DNA from: Bryobacteraceae bacterium
GTDB taxonomy: Bacteria; Acidobacteriota; Terriglobia; Bryobacterales; Bryobacteraceae
Direction of reading: 5' to 3'
NCBI GenBank assembly: GCA_029975915.1
Contig: JARKOC010000248.1
Coordinates: 62,001-126,000 of the forward strand
Length of the DNA stretch: 64,000 bases
Numbering within the stretch: position 1 is the first letter of the stretch; the number at the start of each line of letters is the position of its first letter. The position numbers and the translations under genes were made by a program. Below are positions 52,501 to 61,610 of this stretch, in pieces. The notes under the pieces are model-generated. The model saw only the letters and a list, made by a program, of their open reading frames with translations, made no database searches and was not told the origin of the DNA.

Positions 52501-53898
52501 GTGCCAGGGACGACGAACAAAACAACGCTGATCATCGGCGGCGGCATTACGGGTTTGGCCGCTGCCTACCAACTCTCGCGTCTCGGCGCTCCCGCAATAT
52601 TGATCGATCAACAGCCGCGGTTGGGCGGCGTGATCCAAACCGAAGAGGTGGACGGCTGCATCCTCGAGCAGGGCCCGGACAGTTTCCTGTCGGCGAAGCC
52701 CGCGGCAGCGGAACTGATCCGCGAACTCGGGCTCGGCGATGAGATCATTTCGTCCAACGACCATCAAAGAGTGACCTATGTGGCCAGAGGCGGCCGTCTC
52801 GTGCCGCTGCCCGACGGCCTCATGATGATGGTCCCGACCAAAATCATGCCGGTCGTCCGTTCGCCGTTGCTCGGCTGGACGACCAAACTCCGCATGGGCC
52901 TGGAGTATTTCCACAAGAAGCCGGAAACGGTCCGCGAGCGCTCTGTCGGCCAATTCATCAGCGAGCATTACGGCAGGGAGACAGTTGACTATCTCGCCGA
53001 ACCGCTGCTCTCAGGCGTCTACGGCGGCGATGTGGCGCGGCTCAGCGTTGAAAGCGTCCTGCCGCGGTTTGTCGAGTTGGAGGCAAGGTACGGGAGCCTG
53101 ACCAAGGGCGTGCTGGCAGCGCGCCGGGCCGCTGCCGGCCGGACTTCATCGGAACCGCTCTTCCAAACGATGAAAGGCGGCCTGCGGCAACTCACCGCGG
53201 AACTGGAAAAACGCATCCGGCCGGCCTGCGAGATCGTTCAGGGCCGTGCCGAGTCGCTCAGTAGGACCGATGACGGCCTGTGGCGGGTTCGGGTGGATGA
53301 ACGGTGGATTCAAGGCAGCGGCGTGATCCTCGCGTGTCCCGCCTGGGCTGCGGCCGAATTGTTAAGGCCTGTCCACCAGCAACTCGCCGCGCTGCTGGCG
53401 GCGATCGAATATTCGTCCTCCATGACAGTCGCTCTCGTCTACCGGAAAGACCGGATTCCTGCTCTGCCCCCGGGCTTCGGTTTCCTGGTGCCGGCCAAGG
53501 AGCGCGGCTCTCTGGTCGCCTGCACTTTCACTGGCGCAAAGTTCCCCTATCGTGTGCCGGATACCCATGCCGTCTTGCGTTGTTTCCTTGGCGGAGCCGC
53601 CAACGAGCAGGCGCTCGATTGCACCGACGCCGAGGTGCTTGATGCGATCCAGGATGAACTTCATCAGCTGCTTGGATGGCGCGAATCGCCGGACCATGTG
53701 CGCATAACGCGCTGGCGCAAGGCGATGGCGCAGTACACAGTGGGGCATGGCGCGCGGATGAACCTGGTCGGTGAGATCGTCTCCACCCTCCCCGGCTTGC
53801 ATCTGGCGGGAAACGCCTACTCAGGTATCGGAATTCCCGACTGCATAAGGACCGGTAGAGCCGCCGCGCGTGCGGCAGCCGGTGTGCCCCAACGTTAG
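52501..53898 (+). CDS. hemG: Protoporphyrinogen/coproporphyrinogen oxidase (HemG/HemY type)
   Basis: The FAD enzyme oxidises protoporphyrinogen IX or coproporphyrinogen III. The 465-aa protein starts at the GTG at 52501 with the dinucleotide fold TLIIGGGITGLAAAYQLSRL. The string ILEQGPDSFLSAKPAAAELI and the C-terminal PGLHLAGNAYSGIGIPDCIR are the usual HemY marks. No membrane segment is seen. The pair hemE-hemG is conserved in many bacteria; hemH (ferrochelatase or its replacement) is not in the window, so the branch (PPIX or coproheme) cannot be told from here. Confidence 0.9.
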   Translation: MPGTTNKTTLIIGGGITGLAAAYQLSRLGAPAILIDQQPRLGGVIQTEEVDGCILEQGPDSFLSAKPAAAELIRELGLGDEIISSNDHQRVTYVARGGRLVPLPDGLMMMVPTKIMPVVRSPLLGWTTKLRMGLEYFHKKPETVRERSVGQFISEHYGRETVDYLAEPLLSGVYGGDVARLSVESVLPRFVELEARYGSLTKGVLAARRAAAGRTSSEPLFQTMKGGLRQLTAELEKRIRPACEIVQGRAESLSRTDDGLWRVRVDERWIQGSGVILACPAWAAAELLRPVHQQLAALLAAIEYSSSMTVALVYRKDRIPALPPGFGFLVPAKERGSLVACTFTGAKFPYRVPDTHAVLRCFLGGAANEQALDCTDAEVLDAIQDELHQLLGWRESPDHVRITRWRKAMAQYTVGHGARMNLVGEIVSTLPGLHLAGNAYSGIGIPDCIRTGRAAARAAAGVPQR

Positions 53899-54339
53899 CG
53901 CTTGCGGGGCGGCGCGTGAGCCGTGAGTTCCACATCCGCTGGTGCTTCAATCTTGAAGCCCATCAACGACAATGAGCTGAGCCGCCCGGCTCGAAACGAT
54001 CTTATCGCTTGGTTTAATCTGTCGTTCGATAGCGTCTTGCGGCTGCCTCGATAGTAGGATAATTTGTCCGGAAAAATTCGCAACGGCGTTATGGGTGCGT
54101 TAGATCAATTTTCAAACTACATTAGAACTTCTCGGAGATAGTATCTTTGGATTGTTGTTTTTGCGGCAGATATATATGATTAGGCATGTTATACTCCACT
54201 TAGCTTTAGGCCCCCCATGGGGTGAGGTGTGTGGTCCGCTCATTACAACAGAGGTCTCCGTTCGCACTCTGGAGTGAACCATGCTCCCTGCCAAACCTGA
54301 GGTAGTCGACCGCAATCCGCGGTTATAATTTGGAGGGTT
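53899..54339. other. 441-bp AT-richer intergenic region before the receptor genes
   Basis: No convincing gene is present. Base composition falls well below that of the neighbours between about 54040 and 54210. A -10-like TATACT lies at 54190-54195 and a TATAAT at 54324-54329, the latter partly overlapping the spacer to the GGAGGG ribosome site. A 10-bp palindrome (CCCCATGGGG) sits at 54213-54222. The region probably carries the receptor promoter, but no -35 box is clear. Short minus-strand frames here (up to 62 codons) show no recognisable content. Confidence 0.5.
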
Positions 54340-57300
54340 ATGAACGTTAAAACAAGACTATTATTCGCGTTGATAGCAACCATGCTTGTTGCTGTCTGCG
54401 CTGCCATGCCCGCCTCCGCGCAGGTTCTTTATGGTTCGATCGTGGGAACCGTGGAAGACCCGACTGGCGCTGTGGTTCCGGGCGCAACGATCACTTTAAC
54501 CAACCCGGCGACTGGAGCTTCGCGCGAGATCAAGGCCGACGAACAAGGCCGCTACTCGATCCCGAATATTCAAGCCGGCTCATATGAAATCAGGGTGTCG
54601 GCTCAAGGCTTCCGCACGCTCACCAGGACAGGTGTTGAGGTCACTATCAACACGGTCACGCGCGTGGACGCGAAACTCGAAGTCGGCCAGATGACCGAGC
54701 AGGTGACGGTCTCGGCCAGCGCGATCACTCTTCAGACCGACAAGTCCGACGTCCGGACCGAAATCACATCGCAGACGGTCACCAACATGCCCCTGCCGGG
54801 CTACCGTAACTACCAGTCCCTCATCAACCTGGTCCCCGGCGCATCCCCCGCTGCATTCCAGAACGCGGTCGTCGATACGCCTGGACGCGCGCTCACCACC
54901 AACGTCAACGGCACAGCCCGCAATACGAATAACACCTTGACTGATGGCGCGGCCAACATCAACGTCTGGCTGCCCCACCACACCGCATACGTGCAGCCCG
55001 TCGAATCCATTGATACGGTCAACATCACGACCAACTCATTTGACGCCGAACAAGGTATGGCCGGCGGCGCCGCCATCACGGTTTCGACGAAATCCGGTAC
55101 CAACGACCTGCACGGTGTCGGTTTCTGGTTCCACAACAACCAGCACCTGAACACCGCTCCTTACTTCCGGGCTGCCAACTATAAGATGCCGCTCAGCATT
55201 TTCAACCAGGGCGGCGGCACCATCGGCGGCCCGATCAAGAAGGACAAGCTGTTCTACTTCTTCTCGTTCGAGCGGACGATGGAGCGGACCGGCTATGAAG
55301 GGAGCTACTCGGTCGCGCCCCAGGACTTCCGCGATGGCGATTTCAGCAAGTGGACCAACATTGGCATCGTCTATGACCCGATGTCGGCGCCCATGACGGC
55401 CGAGGGCGCAGGCCAGCGCACTCCGTTCGCCAACAACATCGTTCCAAAGGCCAGGCAGAACCCGATCTTCTCGAACATCTACAACAAGATGCCGATGCCG
55501 AACCAGACGTCGTTCACCGATCCGTTCAACTTGAGCGGCAACTACTACGCCGCTGCAACGTTGAAGCTGGACCGCAACCAGTATGACGTCAAGATCAACT
55601 ACGCGGCCACCGACAAGCTCATGATTTGGGGCAAATACAGCCGCATGGACGCGCCGGTGAAGGGCGCCTATCCGTTCGGTGAACTCGGCGGCTCCGCCCT
55701 CGGCACCGACGGCGAAGGCGATACCCGGACGCAACTGCCGGTCATCGGCGTGAACTACACCTTCTCGCCGACCTTCTTCATGGACGGCGTCTTCGGTTAC
55801 ACCCGCATGGACCAGACAGTTCTGCTGCCCGGCACGGACAAGAATGTCGGCCTCGACGAGTGGAAGATTCCGGGCACCAACGGCGGTGTCCAGTACGCCA
55901 ACGACAAGCGGTACGGCGGCGCTCCGCAGCTCGATAGCTTCGGATTCAGCTCGATTGGCTTCAGCGCGACGTGGGCCCCGGTGTGGCGTCTCGAACAGGG
56001 CTACACCTTCACCACCAACTTCTCGAAGATCCAGGGCGCTCACGAGTTCCGCTGGGGTTTCGAGGGCCGCAAACTGATGATGGACCACTGGCAGCCCGAA
56101 ACGGCCAACCCCCGTGGCTACATCTCCTTCGGCGCCGGCAGCACATACCACTCCACCCTGAATACCACCCTGCGCGGTTCGCCGAACAGCTTTGCCGCCG
56201 CTTTGCTGGGTCTGGTCAACAACTACTCGAAGTCGATCCAGTACTTTGAGATGAAGACCCGTGAGTGGCAGTTCGCCGGCTACTTCCGCGACCGCTGGCA
56301 GGTCAACCGCAAGCTGACCCTGAACCTCGGCCTGCGCTACGAGTACTACCCGCTGATCAACCGCGGCGACCGCGGCATCGAGCGCTGGGACCCCTACACC
56401 AACATCGTCTACTTCGGTGGCATCGGCAACACGCCGCGCAACGTCGGCATCACGGTTTCCAAAAAGCTGTTCGCCCCCCGGGTCGGCTTTGCTTACCGCT
56501 TGAGCGAGAACAACGTCATCCGCGCCGGTTACGGCATCACCTATGACGCGGTTCCGTTCGGCCGTCCGCTTCGCGGTCTCTATCCCGCCACCCTCACCGG
56601 TTCCTGGGTGACCCCGCTGTCCACCTTCGGCTGGTACAACACCGTCGATCAGGGCATCCCCGCGGTCCCGACTCCTGACATCAGCTCGGGCCAGGGCATC
56701 CTGCCGGTCAGCCTCGACATGGGTCCCCGCAGCCCCTGGGGCGGACAGTTGAACCGTGGCTACATCCAGTCCTGGAACTTCACGTTTGAGCGGAAACTCC
56801 CCTGGGAGATGGTCGGTTCGGTCGGCTATGTCGCCACCAATACCATCCGCCAGATGCTGGACCGCAACATCAACGTTGTTGGCCCGGGCCTCGGCACATC
56901 CACCGCGAACCTGCCGCTGGCCAAGCTGTACGGCAAAACCATCGGCGCCAGCATGTGGGACGGCATCGGCTATGCGACCTACAACTCGCTCCAGGCGACT
57001 TTGAACAAGAACCTCACTCACGGGCTGTTCACCAAGACGTCCTTCACCTGGGGCAAGGCTCTTAATATGGCCGACGACACCGGCTGGGCCGGCGTCTGGG
57101 GCTGGAGTTGGGAACCGATGCTCAACCGCAATTACGGCTACGCCGGCTACGACCGCAAGTACAGCTTCACCACCGCGTGGGTGTACGAGATGCCGTTCGG
57201 CAAGGGTCAGAAGTTTGGCATCGACAACAAGGCGCTCGACTTCCTCCTCGGCGGCTGGCGCGTGAACGGCACCTTCTACGCCTACACCGGCACTCCGTTC

Positions 57301-57762
57301 TACATCAGCGGTAGCGGCTCCTCGCTCCAGTGCATCGGCTGCACCCAGACAGCCGAACAAATCGGCGAGTTCATCAAGCTCGACAAGAAGGGCCCGCAAC
57401 AGCCCTACTTCGAGCCCAGCTCGTTCCGTGACCCGCAGTACTGGTTCAACCAGACCGGTATCTACAAGCCTGGTTCCACCGGCAAACTGCCCTTCCACGG
57501 GCCCGGTTTCTGGCAGCTCAACCCTGCCATCTTCAAGAACTTCAAGGTCACCGAACGGGTGAACGCGGAGTTCCGCGCCGAGTCCACAAACCTCGCGCAT
57601 AACACCCGCTGGAGCAATCCTTCGGGCTCCTCCGCCAGCCAGCAGTTGAACGCCGACGGTTCGCTGAACACGTCGGTCACCAACCCGCTGCGCGGCTTCG
57701 CCACCATCACCGGCGCGGATTCCACCCGCCAGTTCCGTTTCGGAATGCGCGTGTCCTTCTAA
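54340..57762 (+). CDS. TonB-dependent receptor with N-terminal carboxypeptidase-regulatory-like domain (copy 1)
   Basis: The 1140-aa outer-membrane protein has a signal peptide (about residues 1-27, ending SASAQ), a carboxypeptidase-regulatory-like domain (about 30-115: GSIVGTVEDPTGAVVPGATI, DEQGRYSIPNI), a plug domain (SDVRTEITSQTVTNMPLPGY, LTDGAANINVWLP, STKSGTNDLHG) and a long beta-barrel that ends in RQFRFGMRVSF, a C-terminal Phe typical of barrel proteins. This is the acidobacterial Oar-like receptor type; it imports an unknown substrate, probably glycan or siderophore, with energy from TonB. GGAGGG precedes the ATG at 54340. A terminator follows. Confidence 0.93.
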   Translation: MNVKTRLLFALIATMLVAVCAAMPASAQVLYGSIVGTVEDPTGAVVPGATITLTNPATGASREIKADEQGRYSIPNIQAGSYEIRVSAQGFRTLTRTGVEVTINTVTRVDAKLEVGQMTEQVTVSASAITLQTDKSDVRTEITSQTVTNMPLPGYRNYQSLINLVPGASPAAFQNAVVDTPGRALTTNVNGTARNTNNTLTDGAANINVWLPHHTAYVQPVESIDTVNITTNSFDAEQGMAGGAAITVSTKSGTNDLHGVGFWFHNNQHLNTAPYFRAANYKMPLSIFNQGGGTIGGPIKKDKLFYFFSFERTMERTGYEGSYSVAPQDFRDGDFSKWTNIGIVYDPMSAPMTAEGAGQRTPFANNIVPKARQNPIFSNIYNKMPMPNQTSFTDPFNLSGNYYAAATLKLDRNQYDVKINYAATDKLMIWGKYSRMDAPVKGAYPFGELGGSALGTDGEGDTRTQLPVIGVNYTFSPTFFMDGVFGYTRMDQTVLLPGTDKNVGLDEWKIPGTNGGVQYANDKRYGGAPQLDSFGFSSIGFSATWAPVWRLEQGYTFTTNFSKIQGAHEFRWGFEGRKLMMDHWQPETANPRGYISFGAGSTYHSTLNTTLRGSPNSFAAALLGLVNNYSKSIQYFEMKTREWQFAGYFRDRWQVNRKLTLNLGLRYEYYPLINRGDRGIERWDPYTNIVYFGGIGNTPRNVGITVSKKLFAPRVGFAYRLSENNVIRAGYGITYDAVPFGRPLRGLYPATLTGSWVTPLSTFGWYNTVDQGIPAVPTPDISSGQGILPVSLDMGPRSPWGGQLNRGYIQSWNFTFERKLPWEMVGSVGYVATNTIRQMLDRNINVVGPGLGTSTANLPLAKLYGKTIGASMWDGIGYATYNSLQATLNKNLTHGLFTKTSFTWGKALNMADDTGWAGVWGWSWEPMLNRNYGYAGYDRKYSFTTAWVYEMPFGKGQKFGIDNKALDFLLGGWRVNGTFYAYTGTPFYISGSGSSLQCIGCTQTAEQIGEFIKLDKKGPQQPYFEPSSFRDPQYWFNQTGIYKPGSTGKLPFHGPGFWQLNPAIFKNFKVTERVNAEFRAESTNLAHNTRWSNPSGSSASQQLNADGSLNTSVTNPLRGFATITGADSTRQFRFGMRVSF

Positions 57763-57787
57763 ACCAGCACGCTAAACTGAACAATCC

Positions 57788-57817
57788 AAAGGGCGGTCTC
57801 AACCGAGGCCGCCCTTT
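57788..57817 (+). terminator. Intrinsic terminator after receptor copy 1
   Basis: AAAGGGCGG (57788-57796) and CCGCCCTTT (57809-57817) form a perfect 9-bp stem with a 12-nt loop, followed by CCATTTCTCAT. It lies 25 bp after the stop codon. Confidence 0.85.
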
Positions 57818-57881
57818 CCATTTCTCATATTGCCGGCTATGAGGACTCATGAAGGAATGTACTTGAGATAGCTGTCTGGCG

Positions 57882-57905
57882 ATGGTATCTTTATGCAGAT
57901 ACCAT
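57882..57905. promoter_or_regulatory. Perfect inverted repeat upstream of receptor copy 2
   Basis: ATGGTATCT (57882-57890), TTATGC, AGATACCAT (57897-57905) is a perfect 9-bp inverted repeat with a 6-bp spacer, about 140 bp before the start of copy 2. It may be an operator for a dimeric regulator or a weak hairpin. A related TATCTTT string occurs upstream of copy 1 (54142-54148), without the second arm. Confidence 0.4.
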
Positions 57906-58047
57906 GCTTGGGAGTTCCCGCAGTCCAGCCATAGCCATCCGTCTAACCGACGGGGACTTCATGGGTTGCGTCCATGCTTCCCTGCATGCATTCGCTGTCC
58001 GCCCACGTTCGCGCGGACAGGTGTATATGCATGGAGAACCATTGAAC

Positions 58048-61000
58048 ATGAAAATAAGAACGCTTCTTGGGCTGACCTGTGCCGTTCTGCTGCTCGCCGT
58101 ACTCGCTGCGGCGCCGGCGAGTGCGCAGGTCCTCTATGGGTCAATCGTCGGTACGGTGGAGGATCCCACCGGGGCGGTTGTTCCGGGCGCAACAATTACT
58201 CTGACCAATCCCGCCACCGGTCTCACCCGCGAGACCCGCGGCGACGAACAAGGCCGCTATACGATTCCGAACATCCTTCCGGGCAGTTACGAAGTTAAGA
58301 TCACCGCTCAGGGGTTCAGAACATCCACTCGTACGGGAGTCGAAATCTCGATCAACACGGTGACCCGTGTTGATATGCGGTTGGAAGTCGGTCAGATGAC
58401 CGAGCAGGTGACCGTTTCGGCATCCGCCGTGGCGCTTCAGACCGACAAGTCCGACGTCCGGACTGAACTGGCCTCGCAAGCAATCACGAATATGCCGCTG
58501 CCGGGTTACCGGAACTATCAGACTCTGATCAACCTCGTTCCCGGCGCCACGCCGGCCAACTTCCAGAACGCGGTGGTCGACACCCCCGGACGCGCCCTGA
58601 CCACCAACGTCAACGGCACCGCCCGCAATACGAACAACACCTTGACTGACGGCGCGGCCAACATCAACGTCTGGCTGCCTCACCACACTGCCTACGTGCA
58701 GCCCGTCGAATCGATCGACACCGTCAACATCACCACAAACTCGTTTGACGCCGAACAGGGCATGGCCGGCGGCGCCGCCATCACTGTTTCGACCAAGTCG
58801 GGCACCAACGAAATTCACGGTTCGGGCTTCTGGTTCCACAACAACCAGCACCTGAACACCGCTCCCTACTTCCGTTCGTCCACCTATAAGGGCCTGCCGC
58901 TAACGATCTTCAACCAGGGCGGCGGCACCGTCGGCGGACCGATCAAGAAGGACAAGCTGTTCTACTTCTTCTCCTTCGAGCGCACCATGGAGCGCACGGG
59001 CTATGAGGGTAACTACTCGGTGGCCCCGGCCGAAATGCGGAATGGCGATTTCAGCAAGTGGACGAGCATCGGTATCATTTACGATCCCGCCACTGCCCCA
59101 ATGACCTCGAACCCGATCGGCCGCACCCCGTTCGCCGGCAACATCATTCCCCAGGCCCGGCAGAGCACCATCTTCCGCAACATCTACAACAAGATGCCCC
59201 TGCCCAACCAGCAGTCGCCGACTGATCCTGTCTACAACTTGAGCGGCAACTACTACGCCAACGCTACGTTGAAACTGGACCGCAACCAGTACGACGTCAA
59301 GATCAACTACGCCATGACCGACAAGCTCATGATCTGGGGCAAGTACAGCCGCATGGACGCCCCGGTCAAGGGCGCCTATCCCTTCGGCGAGCTCGGCGGC
59401 GGTGCTCTGGGCACCGACGGCGAAGGCGACACCCGGACTCAGCTCCCCGTTATCGGCTATAACTACACCTTCTCGCCGACATTCTTCATGGACGGCGTCT
59501 TCGGTTATACCCGCATGGACCAGTCGGTTCTTCTGCCTGGTACTGACAGAAACGTCGGCCTCGATGAATGGAAGATCCCCGGCACCAACGGCGGCATTCA
59601 ATACGCCAACGACAAACGCTACGGCGGCGCGCCCCACCTCACCGGCCTGAGCTTCAGCGACATCGGCTTCAGCGCCACCTGGGCTCCCGTGTGGCGGTTG
59701 GAGCAGGGCTACACCTACACCACGAACTTCTCCAAGATCCAGGGCGCTCACGAGTTCCGCTGGGGCTTTGAAGGCCGCAAGCTGATGATGGACCACTGGC
59801 AGCCTGAAACGGCCAACCCCCGCGGCGCCATCACCTTCGCCGGCGGCGCAGTGCAGCATCCCACCGAGAACACGACTCTTCGAAGCGGTTCCGGTTTCGC
59901 GGCGGCCTTGCTCGGCCTGGTCAGCAACTACTCGAAGTCGATCCAGTACTTCGAGATGAAGACCCGCGAGTGGCAGTTCGCCGGCTACTTCCGCGACCGC
60001 TGGCAGGTCAACCGCAAGCTGACCCTGAACCTCGGCCTGCGCTACGAATACTATCCGCTCATCAACCGCGGCGACCGCGGCATCGAGCGCTGGGACCCGG
60101 CCACCAACATCGTCTACTTCGGCGGCATCGGCAACACGCCGCGCAACGTCGGCATCACGGTTTCCAAGAAGCTGTTTGCCCCGCGCATCGGCTTTGCCTA
60201 CCGTATTGGCGACAATAACGTCATCCGCGCCGGTTACGGCATCACTTACGACGCGGTGCCGTTCGGCCGTCCGCTTCGCGGTCTCTACCCCGCCACCCTC
60301 ACCGGGTCCTGGGTGCCGCCAGTGGCCTTCGGCTGGTACAACACCGTCGACCAGGGCATTCCCCCTGTTCCTACTCCCGACATCAGCTCGGGCCAGGGCA
60401 TTCTGCCGGTCAACCTCGACATGGGTCCCCGTAGCCCCTGGGGCGGGATGCTCCACCGTGGCTACATCCAGTCCTGGAACTTCACGTTTGAGCGGAAACT
60501 CCCCTGGGAGATGGTTGGTTCGGTCGGCTATGTCGCCACCAACACCATCCGCCAGATGATGGACCGCAACATCAACACCGTGGGACCGGGCCTCGGCGGA
60601 TCCACCGCGAACCTGCCGCTGGCCAAGCTCTACGGCCGCACGATCGGCACCAGCATGTGGGATGGCATCGGCTATGCCACCTACAACTCGCTGCAAGCCA
60701 CCCTGAACAAGAACTTCACCCATGGTCTCTTCATGAAGTCCTCGTTCACCTGGGGCAAGGCTCTGAACATGGCCGACGACACCGGATGGGCCGGGCTCTG
60801 GGGCTGGAGTTGGGAGCCGATGATGAATCGCAACTACGGCTACGCCGGCTACGACCGCAAGTACATGTTCACCAACGCCTGGGTCTACGAACTTCCCTTC
60901 GGCAAGGGCCAGAAGTTTGGCATCGACAACAAGGCGCTCGACTTCATCCTCGGCGGCTGGCGCGTGAACGGCACCTTCTATGCCTACACCGGCACTCCGT

Positions 61001-61464
61001 TCTACATCAGCGGCAGCGGCTCCTCGCTGCTCTGCACGGGCTGTACGCAGACCGGCGAACAACTCGGACCGTTCAAGAAGCTCGACAAGAAGGGCCCGCA
61101 ACAGCCCTACTTCGACCCCAGTTCGTTCCGCGATCCGCTGTTCTGGTTCCGTCAGACCGGCGTCTTCAAGCCTGGTTCGACTGGCAAGCTCCCGTTCCAC
61201 GGCCCTGGCTTCTGGCAGCTCAACCCAGCTCTGTTCAAGAACTTCAAGGTCACCGAACGGATCAACGTCGAGTTCCGCGCCGAGTCGAACAACCTGGCGC
61301 ACAACACCCGCTGGAGCAACCCATCGGGTTCCTCCGCCAGCCAGCAGTTGAACGCCGATGGATCGCTGAACACCAGCGTGGCCGACCCGCTGCGTGGTTT
61401 CGCGACCATCACAGGTGCGGATTCCTTCCGCCAATTCCGCTTTGGCATGCGCTTGCAGTTCTAA
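58048..61464 (+). CDS. TonB-dependent receptor with N-terminal carboxypeptidase-regulatory-like domain (copy 2)
   Basis: The 1138-aa protein is a close paralog of the gene at 54340, with the same domain order: signal peptide (MKIRTLLGLTCAVLLLAVLA), regulatory-like domain, plug (FQNAVVDTPGRALTTNVNGT is identical in both) and barrel, ending RQFRFGMRLQF. Differences are grouped in a few places, for example residues near the NTTLRSGSGFAAALLG loop and STYKGLPLTIF, so the substrate may differ slightly. The ATG at 58048 follows GGAG at about 12 nt; an open frame upstream to 57904 runs through the inverted repeat and has no signal peptide. A terminator follows. Confidence 0.92.
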   Translation: MKIRTLLGLTCAVLLLAVLAAAPASAQVLYGSIVGTVEDPTGAVVPGATITLTNPATGLTRETRGDEQGRYTIPNILPGSYEVKITAQGFRTSTRTGVEISINTVTRVDMRLEVGQMTEQVTVSASAVALQTDKSDVRTELASQAITNMPLPGYRNYQTLINLVPGATPANFQNAVVDTPGRALTTNVNGTARNTNNTLTDGAANINVWLPHHTAYVQPVESIDTVNITTNSFDAEQGMAGGAAITVSTKSGTNEIHGSGFWFHNNQHLNTAPYFRSSTYKGLPLTIFNQGGGTVGGPIKKDKLFYFFSFERTMERTGYEGNYSVAPAEMRNGDFSKWTSIGIIYDPATAPMTSNPIGRTPFAGNIIPQARQSTIFRNIYNKMPLPNQQSPTDPVYNLSGNYYANATLKLDRNQYDVKINYAMTDKLMIWGKYSRMDAPVKGAYPFGELGGGALGTDGEGDTRTQLPVIGYNYTFSPTFFMDGVFGYTRMDQSVLLPGTDRNVGLDEWKIPGTNGGIQYANDKRYGGAPHLTGLSFSDIGFSATWAPVWRLEQGYTYTTNFSKIQGAHEFRWGFEGRKLMMDHWQPETANPRGAITFAGGAVQHPTENTTLRSGSGFAAALLGLVSNYSKSIQYFEMKTREWQFAGYFRDRWQVNRKLTLNLGLRYEYYPLINRGDRGIERWDPATNIVYFGGIGNTPRNVGITVSKKLFAPRIGFAYRIGDNNVIRAGYGITYDAVPFGRPLRGLYPATLTGSWVPPVAFGWYNTVDQGIPPVPTPDISSGQGILPVNLDMGPRSPWGGMLHRGYIQSWNFTFERKLPWEMVGSVGYVATNTIRQMMDRNINTVGPGLGGSTANLPLAKLYGRTIGTSMWDGIGYATYNSLQATLNKNFTHGLFMKSSFTWGKALNMADDTGWAGLWGWSWEPMMNRNYGYAGYDRKYMFTNAWVYELPFGKGQKFGIDNKALDFILGGWRVNGTFYAYTGTPFYISGSGSSLLCTGCTQTGEQLGPFKKLDKKGPQQPYFDPSSFRDPLFWFRQTGVFKPGSTGKLPFHGPGFWQLNPALFKNFKVTERINVEFRAESNNLAHNTRWSNPSGSSASQQLNADGSLNTSVADPLRGFATITGADSFRQFRFGMRLQF

Positions 61465-61485
61465 GCGCCGGGCCAAACCAAATCA

Positions 61486-61513
61486 AGGGGGCGTCCCGCA
61501 AGGGGCGCCCTCT
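61486..61513 (+). terminator. Intrinsic terminator after receptor copy 2
   Basis: AGGGGGCG (61486-61493) pairs with CGCCCTCT (61506-61513), with one G-T pair, followed by TTCTGTCTT. It lies 22 bp after the stop. Confidence 0.75.
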
Positions 61514-61610
61514 TTCTGTCTTCAGGACACGCCCGCCCCCGCCGGGCATCTCATTCGTGGCTTCCGCCTGATCCTGCGCCGCGGGAAGCCCTCCCTCTCA
61601 ACCAAATATA

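Noticed and set aside
53895..54083. A 62-codon minus-strand frame after hemG
   Set aside because: No ribosome site, no recognised motif, and it crosses the composition change into the AT-rich region.
54213..54222. CCCCATGGGG palindrome upstream of receptor copy 1
   Set aside because: A 10-bp palindrome is short enough to arise by chance, and it has no repeat upstream of copy 2.
55036..57600. An antisense open frame of 854 codons inside receptor copy 1, and a matching one of 858 codons inside copy 2 (58900-61476)
   Set aside because: Both arise because the high-GC receptor genes have few stop codons on the opposite strand. The predicted proteins are Val/Ala/Gly/Glu-rich without fold-like patterns, have no ribosome site, and are alike only because the receptors are alike.
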